NCBI GenBank assembly: GCA_023362775.1
Contig: JALMGJ010000014.1
Coordinates: 1,674,001 to 1,738,000 of the forward strand
Direction of reading: 5' to 3'
From: Charina bottae
Taxonomy: Eukaryota > Chordata > Lepidosauria > Squamata > Charinaidae
Length of the DNA: 64,000 nt
A program made the position numbers and the translations under genes. This document shows, in pieces, positions 57,849 to 64,000 of this stretch (positions are counted from its first letter, which is position 1; every line of letters begins with the position of its first letter). The notes beneath the pieces were generated by a model. That model did no database searches, was not told the DNA's origin, and saw only the letters and a program-made list of their open reading frames with translations.

Positions 57849-58525
57849 CTGACATTCATTCATTTCTCTCTTGCATGTCTGCACACCTGGACATTTATTA
57901 ACTGTTAAGAGGGGTGTGGCCATAAGAGAGGGGAAACCAGGTTAATTTCTTGATTTCCTTTCTGCAGCCCTTAGACTGCAGAAGACTGAAGCTGTTTCCC
58001 TGCATTCAGAGGTGGGAAATAGAGGGAAACAATGGTAGAAGCTTTCAAATAGGCACATCCCAATTAAAACACAAAGGTTCTGCAACTGCCTTGTCCCATC
58101 CATGGCCTCACCTGTTTTATGGTCCTCTGCCTTCCCCCCAATGTAAAGGGTGGTCTTTGGCCCCCAAAAGGAAGCACATCTCCACCATAAAATTAATACT
58201 TAAAAACTCCCACGGTGATGTTCAGAAATGCAAATCATCAGTACCATTTAAAAAGTAAACCGAAGCTTCAATTAATCCAGGAGGTAAAAGCAGTAGTGAT
58301 GGAGAGAAAGAGAAAAAACACCTCCAACAACAGGGATGAACTGCTTTAAAATACCCCATAGAAACAGACCTAGGAGAGATTGGGAGGCCTGAAAGAATGG
58401 AGGAGTATGGGATGCCCGGCAGATAGACCTTGAGAGGGCATGTTCTTCAACTTTCTCATTCCTCTATGTTTTGTGTTGATGATGCCATTTAAGCTTTGCA
58501 TGACTCATCTATCACAGGCCAAACA
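56621..58525. other. Unassigned sequence
   Basis: A (GATT)n array occupies about 57797-57848. No gene or other repeat recognised. Confidence 0.35.
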
Positions 58526-58533
58526 TTGGAAAT

Positions 58534-58722
58534 CAGGAGTATCCAAAGGAAGGGTCAAAATATCAAGGTGCTGGCAGCGACCGCAAAATCGAACCCTCGC
58601 CCCTTTTTAATATGCATGAAATATGCATTAATATGCAAGCCATATAAACAGGGCAGGGCTTCAACTGTGCTGCCATGGCTGCCATCCTGACATTTTTGCC
58701 CCCTCCCCCAAGGATGCCTTTG
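58534..58722. mobile_element. MITE of the GGTC-AAAAAGTCAAGATGG family
   Basis: Left end caggagtatccaaaggaagg, right end complementary (cccaaggatgcctttg). Flanks ttggaaat and ttggagac suggest a decayed 8-bp TSD. The interior has 'ccctttttaatatgcat' and 'ggcagggcttcaa', shared with 63656. No ORF. Confidence 0.75.
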
Positions 58723-60197
58723 TTGGAGACAGAAGGAATGAGAGAGCTTTCCCTCAGCCCTAATGACCAGGAGGCACCGAAATGATATTCCTTGGGAATA
58801 ACTCTGATGCCATTCTAAAGCCATCCAGGGCAGGGCTGTCTTGGATCATGAGTTCCTTAAACAAATAGCTCATTGTGTGAAAAAGGTATTTTCTTTGCTT
58901 TGTCCTGAATCTCCTTTGGTGTTATAAGAGAGGGTTCTACACACCATGCAAAGCTCAGTTCTTCTGTTGGTTACCATCCTTCTGCTCCAATTAAAAACAC
59001 CCCCCCCCCCCCCGGAAGTGTTCCTTGTGAGTTCCTGGGCAGGCACAACCTCTGAAGCCCCATGGATCTCCCTTTGGCAGTTCCTGGGTTGCACGTTCTT
59101 TCTCTAACCCAGTTGTTTGCAGGGTCTTCAACCGATCCTGCAGCCATTTCACGAAAACCGTCCAAATGAATAGGTTGTCACATCCGGGTGGAACATTTTC
59201 TCTCTCCTTCTTCTGCTGTAGCCTGCCAACGATTAAATTCTTTCTGTAGAAAAGCAGCTGCAGGGTTAATGTTCCCATTTCCAGTGACACAGATCTGGAT
59301 CAGATTTACTGTCCTGTCCAATAAACCGCAATGGAAGCAGCATTGTGGAGCACAGTAGACTCCCAGAGTTATTCAAGTAGGGAGAATCCACAGGAGGTGA
59401 AAGGAAACGAGAAGAATTCTTCATGTCTAAAATGAAAGCTGATGGCAAGATTTTGTGATGGCCAATGAAGAAAGAAGATGCCCTATTGAGTGTGTGTCCC
59501 TGTGTGTGTGTTGTTCCTTTTTTAAAATTTGTAACCGTTTCAACAAGTGCAGCAGATGCTGCCGGATGGTTCCTATCTATTGAGAAAGGCAGTGTGTTTG
59601 AAGTTATCTGAAATTTCACGCACATTCCTTCAGTGGAACGAATACTTTTTCAGAGGGAGGGTGGAAAAACTGCACAAGGTCACCTGCTGATGAGTCTTGA
59701 GGTCCAAAGATGCTGGAAGTGATCTGGTTCAAGGCAAGTGGCTGCCTTACAGATGTTTTGGATTGTATCTCCCACAATTCCTTCTCAATGCCCTGGCACA
59801 ACACATCTGGGAGCCCAGCATTACCTATGTGTCCTGACTTCGAGTGAAGGAACACGCTGAGACTTGGTGTACAGGCTCTAGTGTATTATTGTTCTACTCT
59901 GCTAGACAGAATCCAGCTAAACTAAAATGAACTCTGAGTAATGCTTAGAGAAAGGGCCCAAGAAATTAGGGTGGTGCCTTCCTCAGCCTCTTGCGAGGAA
60001 GGCAAAGTGATTCAGTACTGCGCATGCATTTATCCCCCTGGAGGGAGCCCCCTCCTTCTTCACCAGTTATCTCCCTGACATCATGCTTAGATTATAGCCA
60101 GAGACTGCAAGGCTTTCTCTTTGGAGATCTACATCCATGGTTGGTTTAATCATGGTTCTCAACTAAAACACAATGAGCAGGAATCATATAATGACCC
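58723..60197. other. Unassigned sequence
   Basis: Contains a run of 13-14 C at about 59000. No gene recognised. Confidence 0.35.
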
Positions 60198-60323
60198 CAG
60201 GGGGTCTGCAGGGTGTGGTCAAAAAAGTTAAGGTAGTGGCCGTGGTGGTGTGATTGAAGCTTTGCTCGGTTTTTATGTGCCATGCACCACCTTGACTTTT
60301 TTGACCACCCCAGGACACCCCTG
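60198..60323. mobile_element. MITE of the GGTC-AAAAAGTCAAGATGG family, short copy
   Basis: caggggg..gggtgtggtcaaaaaagt on the left and acttttttgaccaccccagg...cctg on the right are inverted repeats. The short interior includes 'gattgaagctttgc', as in other copies. No clear TSD. Confidence 0.75.
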
Positions 60324-60741
60324 GAAGGAGCCATATCATACACCATGGCTAGCAAAGCCCAGTGGCTGAGTGAACACAACCCTGGGATACTGTCAAGCCC
60401 CACACCTCTGGGCACAATCAAGAATGGCACCGAAGTCAGTCAAGTGGCTTTAATGCCAGTACTGGAGCAAATGCAGAACCCGTGAACCTTCAAGAGGATA
60501 GTCCAACTCTCGTTTATTAGTGAGCTTATTATGGCTAGTCTTTCAGAAAGGTTTGAATCGTTTCTTCCCAGGTTCCTTGTCACCTGGGACACCATTCATG
60601 AGATAAGTGACCAACAGATTCCCCTCTTACCTCTTGACTGTTCATATTCAACATTCCTTCCATTATTCTCCCCACAATCCCTCACTGATACGTGACTTTT
60701 CTTGGCTTAAGGATTCGTTGTGAGTGGTGGTGCATCTAGGG
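60324..60741. other. Unassigned sequence
   Basis: No gene or repeat recognised. Confidence 0.35.
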
Positions 60742-60849
60742 CAGTGTTTTTCAAACTTGGCAACTTTAAGATGTGTGGATGCATCTGGCTAGGGAATTCT
60801 GGGAGTTGAAGTCCACACATCTTAAATTCATCAAGGTTGAAAAACACTG
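60742..60849. mobile_element. hAT-type MITE, 34077 family
   Basis: cagtgtttttcaaacttggc ... gaattctgggagttgaagtc ... gttgaaaaacactg corresponds to the 34077-34211 element with an internal deletion. The flanks are similar (tctagggc / gctaggcc) but not identical. Confidence 0.75.
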
Positions 60850-61849
60850 GGCTAGGCCACAGAAGCAAGCCTTCTCCTGCATGGTGCCCAGCCTATGGGA
60901 TGCATTTTGCCCTCCCTCTCCCAGTATTTAAAAAATGGCAACTCCCCCATCATTTTTGCCAAGATTTATTTAATTGCCTTTGATTGTTTCATTGTAAATG
61001 TCCTGGTTTATACTTCCGCTTTAATTGTTGTAAGCCACTTTGCCTGCTCCTCTGAAAAGAATAAACGAACAACCTAAATACTTATCAATACACTTTTATT
61101 ACGCAAACCTTAATTGGCTGGGTTGTCATCTCCAGCCAAAGCTCAAGTGTATGCGGGCTTTGTGTGTTGTGTGAACACAAACTGAAGATGGAGCAAGCCA
61201 GCTTCTTTATGTTCCACTGTGCTGGTGATCAGCAAATTCTCACCCAAATTCCTTATCAAAATTTCTGCAGCATGTCCAGAAGCCAGTAGAGATTATTTGG
61301 ACACAGCTGGGTCTCTTTTGGCCCCCTTCCTCCTGGGGGCGAGGTAGGGAAACCTATTAGCAGTTAAGCGGGCACTGGATGTGGGGGGAAATTATTTCTG
61401 GTGGAATGCAGTTTGACCCTCCCTGCCCCTTTCAAGGCTATTTTCTCTGAGCGACTTCCAGATCGACACAGCACCAGCAGGAAGAGAAAAAGCTTTGGTA
61501 CCGAGTTATCACAGTGGGAGCAAAGCACTGGTGGATTAATTCCACCAGTCCCTAGAAGCTGATGTAAGATAGTTGAATAAATCACCCCACTGGCTTTGCT
61601 AAACAGGTTTCAGACTGCACATTGCCTTAAGCGGTTATTCTGTTCAAAGGAGAAATTCTTCCATGACTTCCATCGTGTCTCGCGCAAGGGCTGTGGATCA
61701 AACCGATTGCAAATCACGGACAAATCCCGTTTGCCATATTTAATTTTTGGCTTTGCTCCTCCAATACTAACCATGTGGGGTGAGTGCCAAAGAGGGCAAA
61801 CCAGGAGGGGTGCAATGGATTTGTCTTAAGACAATTGCTAGTTTGTAAT
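60850..61849. other. Unassigned sequence
   Basis: No gene or repeat recognised. Confidence 0.35.
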
Positions 61850-62058
61850 CAGCAGCCAATTCGGTGTCGTGGGAGATTGTGAGTTCTAGTCCCGCCTTAG
61901 GCATGAAGCCAGCTGGGTGACCTTGGGCCAGTCCCTCCCTCTCAGCCCTAGGAAGGAGGCAATGGCAGACCACTTCTGAAAAGCCTTGCCAAGAAAACTG
62001 CAGGGATTTGTCCTGGCTGTCCCTGAGAATCAGACACGATTGAACGGATAAAATATAA
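61850..62058 (+). mobile_element. tRNA-derived SINE with BovB-like 3' end
   Basis: The degraded head is followed by 'gagttctagtcccgcc', 'gcatgaagccagctgggtga', 'ccctaggaaggaggcaatgg' and 'ccaagaaaactgcaggga'. It ends 'gagaatcagacacgattgaa', matching the BovB terminus, then an AAT-rich tail. Confidence 0.82.
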
Positions 62059-62143
62059 TAATAATATATAATTGTAAGGGAGCCAGTTTGGTGTAGTGGT
62101 TAAGGCATCAGGCTAGAAACCAGGAGACCTTGAGTTCTAGTCC

Positions 62144-62671
62144 CAATCGAAGAGAATATTTGTAGTTCAGGGTTGAACTGTGTAATCATACTTTCAGCTG
62201 GGAAATGTGAGCATCTTAAACCAAGCCAAATCCAAAAACGCTAGAGAATTCCTGGAAGCTTGGCACTCAGACAAAGCAGCCATCAACAGACACATAGAGG
62301 TAAACAACATTTACATACCATTCATAAGAGACAATAGAAAAGCCAGAAGACCAGAACACCTCCTTGCCAGCAATCAACACTCAGATAGGCAAAGATTAAC
62401 ACTAGGATTAACACCAGAGGAACAATCAAACAGCACAATAGACCCTAATCAAGGAACTATTAACTCAGTCAATCAACCAAGCAGCAAACAACAGCCCAAT
62501 CAAGGAACTCCTAAGGAGAGAACAACACCTCCACCAAAACAAGCAGGACAAGCCATGGTATATAAACAGAGAGCAAGTCCCATCCCCTTTTCTTACTGAA
62601 GATGTTGCCTAGCCTGGCAATGAAACGTCTGCAAGAAAACAACAAGGCTCAGAGAGCACCAAGGACTCCAC
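62144..62671 (+). mobile_element. PLE family B insertion with 11-bp TSD inside a SINE
   Basis: Flanked by agttctagtcc at 62133-62143 and 62672-62682. It opens with about 38 bp (caatcgaagagaatatttgt...gaactgtg) that are the reverse complement of the extended family B 3' terminus seen at 19926-19962. The ORF end and 3' region follow in plus orientation, ending ccaaggactccac. So a short inverted 3' piece sits at the 5' end of a truncated copy. Confidence 0.9.
62207..62599 (+). pseudogene. PLE polyprotein C-terminal fragment
   Basis: An open frame corresponds to the end of the PLE protein: ILNQAKSKNAREFLEAWHSD, then INRHIEVNNIYIPFIRDNRK and a Gln/Asn/Pro-rich tail. It is nearly identical to the frame at 1062-1496 but lacks its one-residue changes. 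The GIY-YIG core and reverse transcriptase are absent. Confidence 0.78.
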
Positions 62672-62860
62672 AGTTCTAGTCCTGCCTTAGGCACAAAACC
62701 AGTTGTGTAACCTTGAGCCAGTCCCTTTCTCTCAGCCCTAGGAAGGAGGCAATGGCAAACCACTTCTTAAACCTTGCCAAGAAAACTGCAGGGACTTGTG
62801 CAGGCAGTCACCAGGAGTCAACAGACTCAAAGGCACAGACACACACACACACACACAAAG

Positions 62861-63647
62861 TTTGTAATCATGGTGGTCATTTTTAATACCCGATTCCAGC
62901 AACGGCTGAATTTAACAGTTCGGAACACCCACGAGTTCCCAGGATATGCTTCTATATTGCTGGACTAATCTGAGACGTCTTTGAATTTCTCTGCTCCCCT
63001 TGGAAAGTTGCCAAAGAAACAATTTGAAAATCTCCAGAATGGCCCAGGGATTCAATGCCAGAGGGGTGGAGGCAAAGGGTTATTCAAAGTAGGGAAGGGA
63101 CAGAGAGGGAACGGGGCCTGGTTTTTCATTCAGGTAATGTTTCAGAGTAGGTCCTTGGCAAACATTTTAGGTTGGAGATAATTGGGAGCCTGTCACAGAA
63201 TGCTATAAAACATCCATTACTATGTTAGAACTATCTAGTTAAATGACATTTTTTTAATAAAAAAAGCTTCCCAGCTCCAATATATTAATAACACTATTAA
63301 ACATGCATTGCTTAGTGCATTTTTTTTAAAAGCATGTAGTTAATTGGAAGACAATGTAACCCCAGGAAGTGGTTGTTTAGCAAACTAATGTCTATTTAAT
63401 TAGTGGCCCACTTCTCAATAATAATTTTAAAAAACGCCAGTCTTTTTTGGTTAGCTCTTTGTTCATCGAACTGAGCTACAATATGAGATTGCAAAACTCC
63501 CAGTGTTGGCAGCAGCTTAAGCTTCTGGACAGCTGTGGAAGAAACTTAAATTGCCTGGATAATGGCTGGCATGCCCCTGCTTTCTGGCTGAAAATCAGAC
63601 ACAAAGCCTCTTCCCACCACCGTGTCTTTCCCTGCCTTTTCATCTGG
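62861..63647. other. Unassigned sequence
   Basis: No exon recognised. 63190-63430 is AT-rich with several TAAT and TTAATTA words and no repeat signature. Confidence 0.3.
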
Positions 63648-63655
63648 GTGTGCTC

Positions 63656-63833
63656 CAGGAATGTCCACAGGGAGAGGGTCAAAAAAGTCAAGATGGTGGC
63701 CACAACCATGCAGTCAAAGCCCTGCCCCTTTTTAATGGCTGTTTTGACGTCTGCAATAAAGGGCATGGCTTTGATCACAGGCTTGTGGCTGTCATCTTGA
63801 CTTTTTTGACCCCCTCTCCCTGCAGATACCCCG
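63656..63833. mobile_element. MITE of the GGTC-AAAAAGTCAAGATGG family with 8-bp TSD
   Basis: TSD gtgtgctc / gtgtgttc at 63648-63655 and 63834-63841. Inverted ends run about 45 bp (ccacagggagagggtcaaaa, agtcaagatggtggcc on the left; the complement on the right). The interior 'ccctttttaatggct' has no ORF. The 8-bp TSD and CAGG start suggest hAT. This is the best preserved member of the family. Confidence 0.85.
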
Positions 63834-64000
63834 GTGTGTTCTATAGCAGCAGTTCCAGACTGGTACTTTTTTTTTTTTTTGCATTTGATTAGTTTTATTA
63901 TTGCATAAGCATTGTACAGAAGTAGATCAAAGGTAGAGATGTAAGAAGTAAATAAGTAAGGTATAGTATAATAAAAAATACACTGTAAAAAGAAGCATTC
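63834..64000. other. Window edge, possible retroelement 3' end
   Basis: A run of 14 T at about 63868-63881 could be the poly(A) tail of a minus-strand retroelement whose body (63882 onward) leaves the window. Not classified. Confidence 0.3.

Larger units (their letters stand above)
62085..62860 (+). mobile_element. tRNA-derived SINE split by a PLE
   Basis: The left part 62085-62143 is the head (gagccagtttggtgtagtgg ... gagttctagtcc). The right part 62672-62860 continues with 'cctgccttaggcacaaaacc', 'ggaaggaggcaatggcaaac' and 'gtcaccaggagtcaacagac', then a CA array. The interruption is the PLE at 62144-62671. Same SINE family as 61850 and 42760. Confidence 0.87.

Noticed and set aside
50562..64000. 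Search for immunoglobulin-domain exons of the receptor
   Set aside because: No minus-strand frame with the Cys...Trp...Tyr-x-Cys pattern and splice sites was found by eye; exons without a start codon could have been missed.

Overview
This is nuclear DNA from a vertebrate, most likely a squamate reptile (snake or lizard). The call rests on the repeats: an RTE-BovB LINE, Sauria-type tRNA SINEs whose ends match BovB, an L1 and a CR1 fragment, Penelope-like elements (PLEs) with GIY-YIG endonuclease remnants, and hAT and mariner MITEs. There is no bacterial-style gene organisation. The DNA is mostly non-coding with many transposon insertions; for many of them the target-site duplication (TSD) can be read directly.

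Host gene. Four exons on the minus strand (50561-50414, 49208-49118, 47695-47582, 44301-44158) join in frame with correct splice sites. They encode the transmembrane segment and whole cytoplasmic tail of a type I membrane receptor, probably an immunoglobulin-superfamily adhesion protein of nectin/PVR type. The tail carries a PPxY motif, a YxxM motif and two ITIM-like motifs, and it ends in Asn-Val-Cys. No ectodomain exons were found; they would lie to the right, beyond 50.6 kb and probably outside the window. The left 44 kb lies downstream of the gene and looks intergenic.

Layout. 0-3.1 kb: mariner, PLE and CR1 fragments. 4.9-8.2 kb: a full-length BovB with an uninterrupted 1010-codon ORF and an 11-bp TSD, the only intact autonomous element here. 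8.2-14.8 kb: a TTCC array, a SINE, a PLE with its GIY-YIG domain, a decayed L1 split by a hAT MITE, and a partly duplicated BovB 3' end. 15-35 kb: mostly single-copy DNA with two palindromic PLE insertions, a fold-back repeat, microsatellites and one hairpin MITE. 35-43.2 kb: Sauria SINEs, a mariner split by a SINE, and a SINE with an internal 102-bp triplication. 44-50.6 kb: the receptor exons with intronic SINE and MITE insertions. 50.7-64 kb: a purine tract of about 590 bp, several MITEs of one TIR family, GC-rich hAT MITEs, and a SINE split by a PLE.

The elements depend on one another. The BovB supplies the type of reverse transcriptase expected to mobilise the SINEs that share its 3' end, while the MITEs depend on hAT or mariner transposases not present here. 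The most unusual signal is in the two PLE families. Both keep a hammerhead-ribozyme-like core beside their 3' ends, and each has one insertion that is a head-to-head palindrome.
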